Part shown: piece by piece, positions 1-12,082 of the stretch
Position numbering within the stretch: the stretch's first letter is position 1
Layout of the letters: every line of letters begins with the position of its first letter
Source of the DNA: Hypericum androsaemum
Lineage: Eukaryota; Streptophyta; Magnoliopsida; Malpighiales; Hypericaceae
Assembly (NCBI GenBank): GCA_963995505.1
Contig: OZ023198.1
Location: forward strand, 2,108,001 to 2,172,000
DNA length: 64,000 nt
Reading direction: 5' to 3'
The notes under the pieces: model-generated
Database searches by the model: none
The model's input: the letters and a program-made list of their open reading frames with translations, nothing else
What the model was told of the DNA's origin: nothing
Program-made: the position numbers and the translations under genes

Positions 1-3000
1 GCCTCCTCTGAGCCAAAGTAGTAAGCAGCTAGAGCCTTTGCCAGCTCGGACTTTCCCACGCCAGTAGGACCAGAAAATATAAAACTTGCAATTGGCCTGT
101 TGGGACTCTTAAGTCCAACACGAGCACGGCGAATAGCACGACTGATGGCTACGACAGCTTCATCCTGACCAATTATACGCTTGTGCAGACTCTCTTCCAT
201 CTTAATGAGGCGCTCAGATTCATCTGAGGAAACCTTGTCAACAGGAATGCCAGTCCACGAACAAACAATATGTTGAATGTCTTCTTCGGTGACCATAGGA
301 CCAACATCCCCGGCCTCAGTCTCAGCTTTGCTCATCTCCTTTCCTTTCTCCACAATAGCTGAAATCTGAGTTCTGAGGTCCATTTCCCGATCTCTCAACT
401 CTCCAGCCTGATAAAAGATCCCACAAGTTCTAAGTTCAAAACTGGAAACACATTCTAAACTAGTAGTTTGGAAAATTGTTAATATATCATCCCAGGGAAA
501 GCAAAACCCGTATAGCGGATCATAAAAGATGAATCAACTTGATAAAGAAACATCTTTACCTTTTCAAAGTCTTGACCGCGCACAGCTTCATCCTTTTCCT
601 TTACAATCTGTCTAACCTCCTTTTCAAGCTCCCTAGCTTCCTCGGGGACCTGCCACAGCTATGCTTAAACAAAGTCCACGGGAAAAAAAGAACAAAATGG
701 CAAAAGTAAAACCAGGATAGTGGCACATACTTGTGCATGACGAAGGCGGACTCGTGAACCAGCTTCATCAATCAAGTCAATTGCCTTGTCAGGTAGAAAA
801 CGGTCACTGAAAACATAAAAAAACCAGCAAGGTTCTATGTCAAACAGAAGAGTAAACAGAAGAGTAAAACCATCCTATGGCTAGGCAATTTCATTTCCCG
901 AGTGCTTGCACACAGTTGTAACAAGTCAACTCCTGAAAGCTAGCAGCCTCCAGAATCACACATTACACCGGGACAGGATTCTTATGGATTTTGCCAAAAT
1001 ATCTATAAGGTTACAAAAAGGCTTTCTTGTCACAATGAGCTTCTGATTGAAGTTATAAACGTGTAAAAGCACCGGAAAGGGAAACTTTACCTGATGTACT
1101 GGTATGACAACTTTGCAGCAGCCACAAGGGACTCATCCGTATAACGGAGCTTGTGATGGATTTCATACCGCTCCCGAAGCCCTTTCAGAATTTCAATAGT
1201 CTCATCAACAGTGGGCTCTGGCACTTTCACTGGCTGGAAACGTCTTTCCAGAGCTGGGTCCTTCTCGATATGCTTTCGATACTCATCAATTGTTGTTGCT
1301 CCAATGCACTGCAAGAAAAAAAAAGGTACAACATCTTCAATACATTCATTAAATTTCATTTTCCGACTCTTGTCAGCATTCAGATCACACGCAGCAAGTG
1401 TGAAAGATGCAATCACAAAATTGAACAGCAGAAACTGTCCGGAACAAAGCAACAGTCACCTGTAATTCACCCCTGGCAAGCGCTGGCTTCAAGATATTAG
1501 CAGCATCAATGGCGCCTTCTGCTGCACCTGCTCCAATTAACGTATGCACCTCGTCAATAAATAAGATAATCTCATCACTCTGTTTAATTTCCTCCATCAA
1601 TTTCTTCAGCCTTTCCTCAAACTCTCCACGGTATTTGGTGCCAGCGACAAGAAGCCCCATGTCCAGAGTTATGACCTAGTTTATTGATGAGTCAACCAAA
1701 CCAATCAGTTTCAGAAGGTTAGTATGATAACTTCACCAAGGTGCGGAACGGCTTTGTGTATAAAAATCGTACAAACCTCGACAAACATAATATTCACATT
1801 ACGCATTGGCTTAGCGTTAAAAAAAGATGAAAAATAGCCATTCCCCATGAGGGCATCAACGAACAGACTGCAGAATATGAAGCAAACATCATGGACATAT
1901 CAGCTAGAACAACCACTACTCACCTTCTTGCCCTCAATTGTCTCAGGAACATCACCATTAGCTATTCTTTGGGCAAGACCCTCAGCAATTGCAGTTTTGC
2001 CAACCCCGGGCTCTCCAATAAGGCAGGGATTATTCTTTGTTCGCCGACCCAATATCTGGACGACTCGCTCTATCTGTGGCTGTCTTCCGACAACAGGATC
2101 CAATTTACCCTAGAAGAAAGAGAGAAACAGGCTTCTCAACAAAAGCACCATAAGGAAAAAGACCAAGAGAGTAAAATGAAGAAAAAGCATCATCATGAAG
2201 CATAAGCACACCTCCTCGGCCAGCTTAGTCAAATTGGTACCATACTCTTCAAGAGTAGGCATTTTCGTGCTACCACTTCCTGTTCCAACTGGAGTGGGAA
2301 CATTCTCTGTGCTCTCACCGACCATACGAATAACCTTTTCATATTGCAAACGACAGATGTTAAGAACAGCAGATAACCAAAGTATTCCAGGTACCACAAC
2401 ATAAGTCCAGCAAGAGCATTAAACTTGCCTGGGTTCTAATGTTACTAGGGTCAGCTCCTAAATTCTCCAGCACACGGGCCGCTACACCTTCACCTTCGCG
2501 GAGTAGGCCAAGAAGCAAGTGCTCAGACCCAATGTAGCTGTGACCTGACACATTTAATAAGCCACAACATCATCAGTAGACAATTTACTTTTCCTTGGGT
2601 GCAGTCACTTGATCAAATTCTCTACACACAACACTGTGCAGCAAACGTTGAGAATGAAACGGAGTCTATCTGTCTGAAGAACAATCAATATATGTTGATT
2701 GCAAACATGGTAGTACACACGCGTGAGTTGTTTACTGCTCAACTCCATGCTACTGTGAGTTATTTACAATACAACATAGACTTAAAAAAATATGTTTCAT
2801 AAAAGAGGATAAAGATCATTACCAAGATTACGAGCTTCCTCAAGCGAAAGTTCCAAAACACGCTTTGCACGAGGAGTGAATGGAATCTCCACTGCTACAA
2901 ATCCACTGCCTCTTCCGATAATTTTTTCCACTTCGACTCGTGCATCTTTTAGATTGATACCCATAGTTTTGAGAACCTTTGCAGCGATTCCAGTTCCTTC

Positions 3001-3402
3001 ACCAATAAGGCCCAAAAGAATTTGCTCAGTGCCGACGAAATTGTGCCCAAGCCGTCTGGCTTCCTCCTGAGCAAGCATGATTACTTTGATAGCTTTCTCA
3101 GTGAACCGCTCAAACATTGCTCTGGGCACAAATCGATTAGCCTTTCGTTGCCTTGAGGACATCCCAACTCCAGTTACAACCGCTGAATGGAAACCCCCTC
3201 CATATCTAGTCAGTGCGTCTAAGCAGTTGGAGCTCCGCAGACCCGAGAATCCACTTGGTCTCAAACTTGCAGTGGGCACCCTGTACAACATTCTAGGTGC
3301 TATTCTTTTAGGTTTCCAAGATGACCGTGGCGCTGATCCAGGCACAGAAGCTGGATGGCTAAGAACTCTAGCCATGTTGGTGCCCCAGAAAACAGCCTGC
3401 AT
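1..3402 (-). CDS. CLPC: Plastid Clp protease chaperone subunit ClpC (Hsp100/AAA+), 3' part beyond window
   Basis: ClpC is the stromal AAA+ unfoldase that feeds substrates to the ClpPRT protease and also works at the import motor. Exons read from splice consensus and unbroken frame: 2823-3402, 2429-2544, 2212-2334, 1924-2109, 1460-1675, 1091-1308, 731-806, 560-649 and 1-407 (continuing left). About 670 of the roughly 920 residues usual for the family lie here. Residues 1 to about 85 are Ser/Arg-rich, as expected of a transit peptide. Two Clp_N repeats follow (about 95-232). The D1 Walker A GEPGVGKT is in exon 4, the Walker B region LFIDEVHTL in exon 5, the UVR-type linker in exons 8-9, and the D2 Walker A GPTGVGKS near position 60. 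Met at 3402 was chosen; an in-frame Met at 3376 (MARVL) aligns better with known ClpC starts and is a real alternative. Intron 2 has a GC donor. Recognition of the family is very secure; assignment to a particular ClpC paralogue is not. Confidence 0.95.
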
Positions 3403-4150
3403 CCCACAAGGGCCAACCTTGGTAAGCTAACTCTGCCCGTTACTACTTAATACAATAACATACACAGAAACAAACAGAGAACGACTATTTCGTCATAAAT
3501 CATCAAATATCAGAGGAAACCAAGTCCAATAAAACTAGGAATATGCATATGACAATCTGAAAATCCGATGATCGTCTACCGAGTTTCCACGACACCAGAA
3601 GCATCCCAATAAACAGCTACAATCTCCCATGAATGGAAACAGTCACTATATTTAACTAAAAAAGGAACAGCTGACAATTGAATTTACTTGAAAAAGATGG
3701 TACCTCGACAAAAGCTTCAGCTAATCGTCAACCTGAATTGGGCATAACCAATCAAATTAACTCCTAACGCATACAACAGACGCCAAAACAAAAAAAGAAC
3801 AAATAGAACTTCCAAAACAAATTAGCTTCAATAAAAAAAAACTCTAGCTTGGATCTAAGTAATAGAGATAAAGTCGACAACTTTGAAGGGAAGCATCGAA
3901 ACCATCGACGACCCAGAAAGCCTAATCCCAAAATCCGAAACCCCAATTGACAAAACTGGACGTAACCCGGAAAAAGGGACTAAACCAGGTAATTAAACAA
4001 GCACAAAGGATACCCCTGAAAAAGGGATTATTATTTTCACTTATTTCCCAAAGAAGCAGCTTCGTATCCTACAAACCTAAATATATAAATCAGAGAGAGA
4101 GAGAGAGAGAGACGGCGACCTTCTTCTTCTTTCTTCTTCTTCTTCTTCTT
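3403..4150 (-). promoter_or_regulatory. CLPC 5' leader and proximal promoter, with GA and TTC repeats
   Basis: This stretch lies directly upstream of the CLPC start and is well conserved in the second CLPC copy (19445-20180) and partly in the third (23960-24360). A GA run at about 4092-4112 and a TTC run at 4123-4151 read as CT-rich and GAA-rich tracts on the coding strand, which is common in plant 5' UTRs. A 5' UTR intron is likely: an acceptor-like site lies near 3420. The matching donor reads GTGAGTGG in copies 2 and 3, but in copy 1 it has changed to GTTACGTC near 3966-3974. No TATA box was pinned with confidence. Confidence 0.5.
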
Positions 4151-4269
4151 TTATGGTCGGAATGGGATTAGATATTAAGGCACCGGGGGACCTAACTCCT
4201 AAGGCGGTGGTGGTTCTGTTTTTTTTATCCCTTTTCATCTTAAGCCCATTCTTAAAGCCCGTTACTTGC

Positions 4270-4349
4270 ACTTCCTTCTTACCCAACCCTAAACCAACAA
4301 TGAAAGATTTTCTTTTCGGAGAATTCGAAAATTTATTGAGCCGACTATG

Positions 4350-4395
<46 letters not shown>

Positions 4396-5640
4396 CATAA
4401 TGTATATGTACTATGGTAAAATTATATCTGATGTGTATTTCTAGGGATTTAATGTCGAAAAATATTTATTGGCCGTGTAACTAGTTACTATTGTTAGCGA
4501 ATATTTTTCTGAATAAATAAAATTTCCACTTATACAAAAAAAATTTATCACATAACAAAAAAAATTAGACAAGTCATGTCAAAATGCCTATACAAAAATT
4601 CTCCGTAAAAATTTTAAAAAATATTATGCGATGCTCCAATTTTAAATAAAATGTCACATTCAAGCCAATTCAGACCGGTGTTACTAATGAGAAAAAGCAC
4701 GAGTAATATTCCGAGCAACGGCTAATCCTAATTCATGCTAATTCGCAAACTTAAAATTCGAAAACTCCTTATGATAATTAAAATCGATACTGTCCTCTGA
4801 CCATTTTAATATTTTCCTGACCTTTGAAAGAGAAAAAAAACACAGTAACCTAATTCCACGTACTCTCTTCAGATTTTTTTAAAGCTAAAATAAGCCGAAT
4901 TTGTGTTCAATCCGAAGGTTCGGTTCTCGTGTTCACTTTTCTGTCAAAATACATCGCTTTTGGATATACACGAGACATTCCCCGACTTGATTTGTAGCAT
5001 TTCGTTTCTCATAGATTCAATTCCTAGGACATTAATGCTTTTTCGATGAAATCGTAGATAGAAAGCATCGAGTTTGGTCGGCAAATGTCATCAACTTAAA
5101 ATGCAACAAAATTCGAGTTCTTAGAAGTACACCTTAAATATTATTGGGTGAGTTTTTTCAACTTTAATGTCCCTACTTGTTACAAACATGGACTAATTGT
5201 TCAATGAGTGTTCGAATACTAGATCGTTTAAAAAAAATGATTTGTCGGTTACCAAGAAAAAATATATTTATATTGCAGACCACCAAGCCGACACCAAAAT
5301 ACGATATTTTGTGGAAAGGGAGAAGAAGATGGATACTCTAAAAACCAATTCTGAATTTAGTATAAAAAAAATAGTTTGCATTCGTTTTAAGCTCCTTCTT
5401 TCCCTTTCTCGACGAGGCAAAATCGTGGCCTAAAATTGCATGGGGTCTCAGTCGAGAAACTTGTAACAAGTAGGGCCTCAAAATAATTTGGCATTATTAT
5501 CCACGAATAAGAACTTATGGTCTCAATTGGGAAAATATCTTCCTCAATGAGTCGGCGATATAATTTTGGCCTTGTTGTCGATTCTATCACCGTCATTACT
5601 CCCGGGAGTAGTTTTGTGTTAGAGACGCATTTCGTACTAT
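4270..5640. repeat. Upstream part of CLPC duplication unit 1 (no gene seen)
   Basis: Intergenic DNA that aligns by eye with 20270-21690 (unit 2), and in its distal part with 24755-24800 and 25830-26080 (unit 3). The shared landmarks occur in the same order: a segment near 4300 starting ATGAAAGATTTTC, the TTCGTTTCTCATAGATTCAA segment near 5005, the AAAGCATCGAGTTTGGTCGG segment near 5062, and the GTGGCCTAAAATTGCATGG segment near 5424. The short open frames in it are not conserved between copies, so I call none of them a gene. Confidence 0.75.
4354..4392. repeat. (AT)n microsatellite
   Basis: An uninterrupted AT dinucleotide run of about 39 bases in the CLPC upstream region. The equivalent place in copy 2 (about 20490) has only a short TATATA run, so the tract expanded after the duplication. 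Confidence 0.9.
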
Positions 5641-5689
5641 GTATTATTTTAAAAAGACATTTTATATTTCTTGTTATAAAAATTTCCAA

Positions 5690-6635
5690 ACAAACGATCA
5701 ATTGGTTTTGTTGCAGAGATGACGTGGAAGAAATGTGACAATGACGTGGAAAAAGTAGACAAATTGACGTGGAAGGCAATAAAAATTAACAAATTAAAAG
5801 AATAATAGCTTTCGTCTTCCTCGCCCCTCTTCTCACTCCCCTTGGTTTTGGAATAGTAAGCCATTTGTCACACAAGGTAGATAATCTCATATCGCTTAGT
5901 GCAATTGTGAGAGACAGGTCTATAAGCGCGAAAAATCTATCAACCTGTTACTTTAAAGTTTTGGACTGTATATGGAGATTCTAACATGGTATAAGAGCGG
6001 GCTGATCCCGTGCCCATTGTTGTGCTCGCACGAATTCTATTTCTCGCACGTTGGCGAAGTCAAAACTCGTGCAATTTTTGACCCGATGGGTCTTGTTTGA
6101 GAGGCGTATTGAGAATTTTACATCATTTAGTACAATAGTAGGGACACGTTTATAATTGTGAAAAATTCACTTACACATTACTTTAAAATTTTGGATATAA
6201 AAATTCTAACAGACACAAAACCTGGCGGGCGACAGATCTAACTGCTACTAAACAGTTGACGGAATACAAATCTCGTGGGCGATAGTCTTAACACTTAATG
6301 GATAAATTTGGAGGTTGAAGTTATTAGAAAGTTTGTTGATTAAGCAGTTGTAGTGTTATGTTGAATCATAAATCATCTTATACAAATTCTATCATCTTCC
6401 TTCTTCTCTAATTTATCTTCTCTTCCTCCTCATCGTTAGAGGTCGTTGATCGAGCATTTGGCGATCGTGATCGAACTCTGCTCGCCAGGTGTCCTCGTCA
6501 AGGAGAGGGAGGAAATAGATTTTTTTTAATTGTTATTATAATCCACGTCACCCATTTTTGGTATTTTTTCCACGTCAGTGATTATTTTCACTACATCATC
6601 TCTAGTTCTCGAAAATTTAATGTGGCGGTAATTCA
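5690..6635. mobile_element. Degenerate inverted-repeat DNA element (MITE or non-autonomous Mutator-like)
   Basis: An approximately 80-bp arm at about 5715-5795 matches the reverse complement of about 6523-6605. Both arms carry GACGTGGAAAAA-type words at matching spacing. Similarity is about two thirds by eye and the outer ends are unclear, so the boundaries are approximate and no target duplication was identified. A TRIM-like element sits inside. No transposase frame is present. Confidence 0.4.
5878..6211 (+). mobile_element. TRIM-like miniature LTR retrotransposon
   Basis: Two direct repeats of about 105 bp (5878-5986 and 6110-6211) both end in ATTCTAACA. The first is followed at once by TGGTATAAGAGC (5987-5998), an 11/12 match to the standard initiator-Met tRNA primer-binding site. 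A purine-rich stretch (GAGAGG, about 6100-6105) precedes the second repeat. The internal region is only about 120 bp and non-coding, which fits the TRIM class. The LTR starts differ (TAG versus TGA) and no clear target duplication was seen, so the element is old. A related lone LTR lies at 54102-54208. Confidence 0.65.
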
Positions 6636-7522
6636 TTTTACAAATGGTATTAAAAAATATCTTGGGAAAATCACAGTTTATCTATCTGTGATTTCACCGA
6701 TATTATGTTTAGGCTGTGTAGTTTCAAATTGGTAATTTATTTCATATACTTTCTAATCTTTTGCAGTATACGGTCCACTCCGGACGACAGGGATAAAACT
6801 TTCATCTGGCTTGCCACGTAGGCCAAAATAATGTAGTTTTGTCATCCACGTGGCGTGGTAACTGGGTAAGTTGTTTGACATGCTTTAGAGTGTATAATTA
6901 CCAAATTAGTACCTACTATTCTTTATATTATTTCAAAAGCCCTATCTCTCCTCTTTCTTCCTCCTCTCCTTCATCCTATATCTCCTCCTCCTCCTCTTCT
7001 CCTCCACTACCTCGAATCTACTCTCCTAAAATACTAGCTCACCTGAAACCCGAATGGAAGCGAAACAAAGCCAAAACGATCAAGACCCAATTCACATACC
7101 AACAAAAGAAATCTAATCAAGCGATAAAAATCAAAACTTGGTAAGTGGGTGGCTCCTTTTATCTATTGGGGATGATCTGAAGGGCGTGAAATCCATGGGA
7201 AGTTTAAGGTCTTGCGAGGCAGAGGCCTCGTGTACCTAGCTGATAGAGAGATGGTAGAGATCAACAGAAATGTGGCCAAGAAAAGTTTGGGTTCCGTAGG
7301 AACAGTTAATTATAGCTTCACCTTTCCTTTCCGCTACTGCTCTGTCTTTTTTGGTTTTATTTACATGTCTTCGTTTTATCGGAGGTTTTACTTCCAATTT
7401 TCTCTGTAGACTAAGGGGAAAATACTAGGTCGGTGCTGAAGCCGGAGGAGTCGTCGTGGAAACAACAATCGAGGACGAGGAGGTGGTCACTGTAGTTGGA
7501 GATGCTGTCGGACGGCGGGTTC

Positions 7523-8741
7523 TGTTGATCTAATATCAGTAAACAATGAAACATATAATCGTATGTAAACTGCAAGTAATATAAAAGAGAAGGTTTAGAG
7601 GATGCTCACGATCACACTTGTGGGTAAGTGTGTAACACCTTCGTCTTCAAGTTAGAACTTCGGATTAAATCCTGGACGAGGCGACAGTTTAACCGTGTGT
7701 CCTTAAACTCTTATTACCCGCCTATATGCTTCATGCCTCCGTGGGTAATAGAGCTCCCAAGGTACAACGCCCAACCACATGTACAAAAGGAAGCACTTTC
7801 GTACACCTTTCGAACCTTTCACCGCCTTAGAACTCCGACTCTTTTATGCAAGAATGATGTGATGATGTTGAGGGAGAAGTAGAGAGCTCTGAAGAGATGG
7901 GATGATTTGGAATGAAGGAGGAGGGCTCCTTTTATAGGCAACCAAGGACCTCCAACCTCAAAATCTGAAATAAATGGCAGCCATGAATACCCCTCATAAC
8001 TTTGCTGTTACAAGAGACATGATTACCTCTTATTTACATTGGATGTTACCTTTGAATTCAAATCTCACATTTTTGAATTCAAAGAGACACTTTCTGGAAG
8101 GAGAAGAAGGATCCGGAAGATGGGTTTGTCCAAGCTTAAGCCCAACGGACTTAGAGCCCAGAATCGCTACAACAGGTCCGGCCCAGCTCTAAAAAGATAA
8201 GACCCTGGAACCATTCCCAGAAACCCACAATTTCGTAACCCGCACCCCGCACCCGAGCCCGAGCTCGAGCCCGAGCCCGGCCCGACCCGGGGCAGGGCGC
8301 GCGTGCGTGCGTGCCGAGCTGAGCTGGCCGGACGGACGGACGGCGCGAGAAGCTTCTCCCTCCTCCACCAGTTTACCCATGCTAGACTTCTAGTCCCTTA
8401 TAAACTTGTCTCAGCATGATGCGCTAACCAATGTGGGATTGTGCTTATTTCAATAACAACCATACCACTTTAAAGCCAATTTTCATTCACCCCGAGAATT
8501 GGATTTTTGCAAGTGTTATATATCGTTACGAAGCTCTATCAACGTGCTCCGTATTGATCTCACAAATACCCAAAATTAATTGGTGTGACCTCCAATTAAA
8601 TTAGCTCAAAGTTGCTCACTAATAACTTAGTTATTATATTTAATTAAGATTCTCCCTCTAATTAAATACTTGGGCCAAAGCCCAATACACTCACTTGTAT
8701 TGGGCCATCTCTTCCTTGGTTAATAAACCAATTCTCCAACA
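7523..8741 (-). repeat. 3' LTR of copia element A
   Basis: A 1219-bp LTR, TGTTGATC to CCAACA, that pairs with 14079-15353. A GC-rich stretch of CCCGAGCC-type repeats (8245-8345) differs in length between the two LTRs and accounts for much of the 56-bp length difference. Confidence 0.93.
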
Positions 8742-9337
8742 ATCCCCCACATGAATGCAAAATGGCTTATATGACATGAGCCTACCAATGCTACATGCAA
8801 CTTGGAGTTCTGCGAGAATTTGTTGCATCAGGAAAGGTGGTTGAAAATCTTGAACCGTCCTTAGTGAAATACCTTCGAATATACTTGCCAACCAGTGGAC
8901 GTGATGCCTTGAACTGTTCGGCATTTTTATGTATACCAAAACAAAAGTACTCACACAACTCCTTCTCAAACCACTACTTGGTTCTTTCATTGTTTTCCAT
9001 TTTGGCCCTGGACTGCCTTGGAAACTTTATCGAATGCTCTAGAGATTTAGCCCTTAACTCATCTCATAGAAGCGGCCCCTTCACATTCGATATAGGTGAT
9101 CTCTTATAAGGAGTATCCTGCCATACTCCACTTATATATACTTGAAGTATAAGGATCATTAAAAGCTTAAAGCTTAACCTTCACATGGACAGGTCTATCA
9201 CTCTTTCATCATAGGAATAGGTAAGGAACTCAATTTCTCGAGTGCTTTGTTCGACCCTAGCCTCACAATTCAGTTGTCCCTTTGAACCTGCAGATCGGAG
9301 ATTACGATCCAGGTTGGGTTGCCATCATGGGTTTAGG

Positions 9338-12082
9338 TCATTTCGTGGGCTTTAATCCCATTCCCCTCGATGATACCTCAACTTGGTCCCTCGTTAGACC
9401 TTTAGTTAATGGATCCGCGATGTTCTCTTTTGACTTTACATAGTCTAAAGATATCACACCCGTTCTCAATAATATTTTTACGGATTTATATCTACGACAT
9501 ATGTGTCTAAACTTTCCATTATACACATTGTTTTGTGCTCTTTCGATAGTTGATTGACTATCACAGTGCACCATAATGGGAGGCACTGGTTTTGACCACA
9601 TCGGGATGTCCTCCAAGAAACTTCGGAGCCAATCCGCCTCTTCAGCTACTAGATCCAATGCTATGAATTCTGATTCCATAGTTGATCTAGCAATGCAAGT
9701 TTGTTTGCATGATCTCCACGAGACCGCTGCTCCTCTAATTGTAAATATGTATCCGCTAGTAGATTTTATATTCTTGGAGTCTGAGATCCAGTTCGCGTCT
9801 GAATACCCTTCCAGAACGGCTGGATGTCTCGCATAGTATAATCCATAGTTAGCAGTGTACCTTAGGTATCTAAGGACTCTAACTATCGCTTTCCAATGTT
9901 CATAATTGGGATTACTCGTATATCTCGATAATCTGTTTACCGAGTTTGCAATATCTGGTCTAGTACAGTCCATGAGGTACATTAGACTGCATATAACTCT
10001 AGAATATTTTAGTTGTCTCACACTCTCTCCTCGATTCTTGCAGAGACTCGACACCACTTCCATAGGAGTTCTCGCAATTACATTGCTATCCTTATCGAAT
10101 TTGTCAAGTATCTTTTCGACATAGTGACCTTGGGAAAGCGCGTAACCTTCTGAAGTCTTGGTGATTTTTATCCCAAGTATTACATCAGCTTGTCCCAAGT
10201 CTTTCATGTCGAAATTTTGCGACAATATTTTCTTTGTAATTTTGATATTATCATTATTACCCACGATCAACATGTCATCTACGTAAAGATAAACTATCAC
10301 ATAGTCGTTATCATCTCCTTTCACGTAGACACATTTATCACATTAGTTTATCTGAAACCCGTTAGATAGCATTACACTATCAAACTTTTCGTGCCATTGT
10401 TTAGGTGCTTGTTTTAGTCCATACAAGGATTTTACAAGTTTACACACCTTATGTTCTTCACCTGGAACCACAAACCCTTCGGGTTGCTCCATGTAAATCT
10501 CCTCTTCCAAATCTCCATTAAGGAAGGTCGTCTTCACATCTATTTGATGGATCTCTAGGTTAAACAAAGCCGCCAAGGCTATGACTAACCTAATAGATGT
10601 TTTCCTAGAGACAGGAGCATATGTGTCAAAATAATCAACACCCTCAGTTTGCTTGTAGCCTTTAACAATAAGTATTGCCTTGTATTTATCCACTGTACCA
10701 CCAGGCTTCATCTTCTTTTTGAAGATCCACTTATGGCCTAGTGGTTTACTACCCGGAGGTAGATCTACTAGTTCTCAAGTGTGATTATGTAAGATAGACT
10801 ATATCTCACTATTCACCGCTTCCTTCCAAATAGCAGAGTCTGTAGAAGACGTTGCTTCTTTGTAGGTTACTGGATCCTTTTCCAACAGATATGTTAGGAA
10901 ATCTAATCCGAATGACTTTTTTTTTCTAGCCCTTTTCCCACGTCTAGGCTCTTCAACTTCATCTTGAGGTTCCTCTCCCCCCACATTGCTCCCACTTTGG
11001 TCAACTTGACGGTCAACACCAGTTCGAGCTTTGTGAGGAAAGATTTCCTCAAAGAATGAAGCATCCCTAGCTTCTATGATAGTATTTACGTGGACATCAT
11101 AGTTATCTGACTTGTGTACTAAGAATCGATATGCAGCACTATCTTGTGCATAACCGATAAACACACAATCTACCATCTTGGGTCCTATCCTTGTCCTTTT
11201 AGGAGGTGGGATCGGAACCTTAGCAAGACATCCCCAAACCCTTAGGAATTTATAGCTAGGCGCATGACCTTTCCATAATTCGTAAGGTGTTTTATCCAAC
11301 TTTTTGTGTGGTACCCTGTTGAGCACATAGTTGGCCGAAAGCACAGCTTTCTCCCACAAATTCCTTGGTAATCCAGAACTAATAAGCATCGCATTCATCA
11401 TTTCCTTAAGTGTCCTATTCTTCCTTTCCGCAATTCCATTTTGCTCGGGAGAATAAGGCGCTGTGGTTTGATGAACGATTCCATTCTCGGCACAAACTTG
11501 TGCAAATGGAGATTCATGTTCACCACCTCTGTCACTTCAAAGATTTTTAATCTTCTTGCTAAGTTGGTTTTCAACTTCATTCTTATAGTGAATGAACATG
11601 TCTATTGCTTCGTCTTTACTTCTCATCAAGTAGACATAGCAATACCTAGTACAATCGTTGATAAAAGTTATAAAATAATTTTTACCGCTACGCGTTTGTA
11701 AGTATTTTAAATCTCATACATCGGTGTGGATTAAATTCAACAGTTCTGTGCTTCGCTCAATCGAGTGGGAAGATATTTTGGCGTATTTGGCCTCCACACA
11801 AGTCTCGCACTTATGTTTGTGATCGATGTTAAATTTCGGTAGTAGGTTAAGTGATATTAGCCTTTGCAAAGACTTATAATTCACATGACCCAGTCTACCA
11901 TGCCATAAATGTAATGACTTGCGAGAATAAGCAACCTTTACTTTCGTATTAGCCTTCTCGGCAATATTCATTACATCATTGCTCGTGCTAGCCTTATTGG
12001 CAGCACCCACATCAATCTTATCATTAGACTTTGCCTTGGAAGGTAAAGTCATTACACTCATCTTAAACAGATTGTTGGTCAA
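9338..12082 (-). pseudogene. Copia A pol: integrase, reverse transcriptase, RNase H (broken)
   Basis: Fragments on the minus strand: integrase zinc-binding and start region with HGRLGH and CETC (11714-12082), integrase C-terminal part with NLWEKAVLSANYVLNRVPHK (10799-11401), reverse transcriptase N-terminal half with DVKTTFLNGDLEEEIYM (10343-10711), and reverse transcriptase C-terminal half plus RNase H with YLYVDDML and the tail [11 protein letters not shown] (9338-10324). The pieces are separated by stop codons and at least one frameshift near 12082. The integrase core between 11402 and 11713 is also disrupted. The product would have copied and inserted the element; this copy cannot do so on its own. 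Confidence 0.9.
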
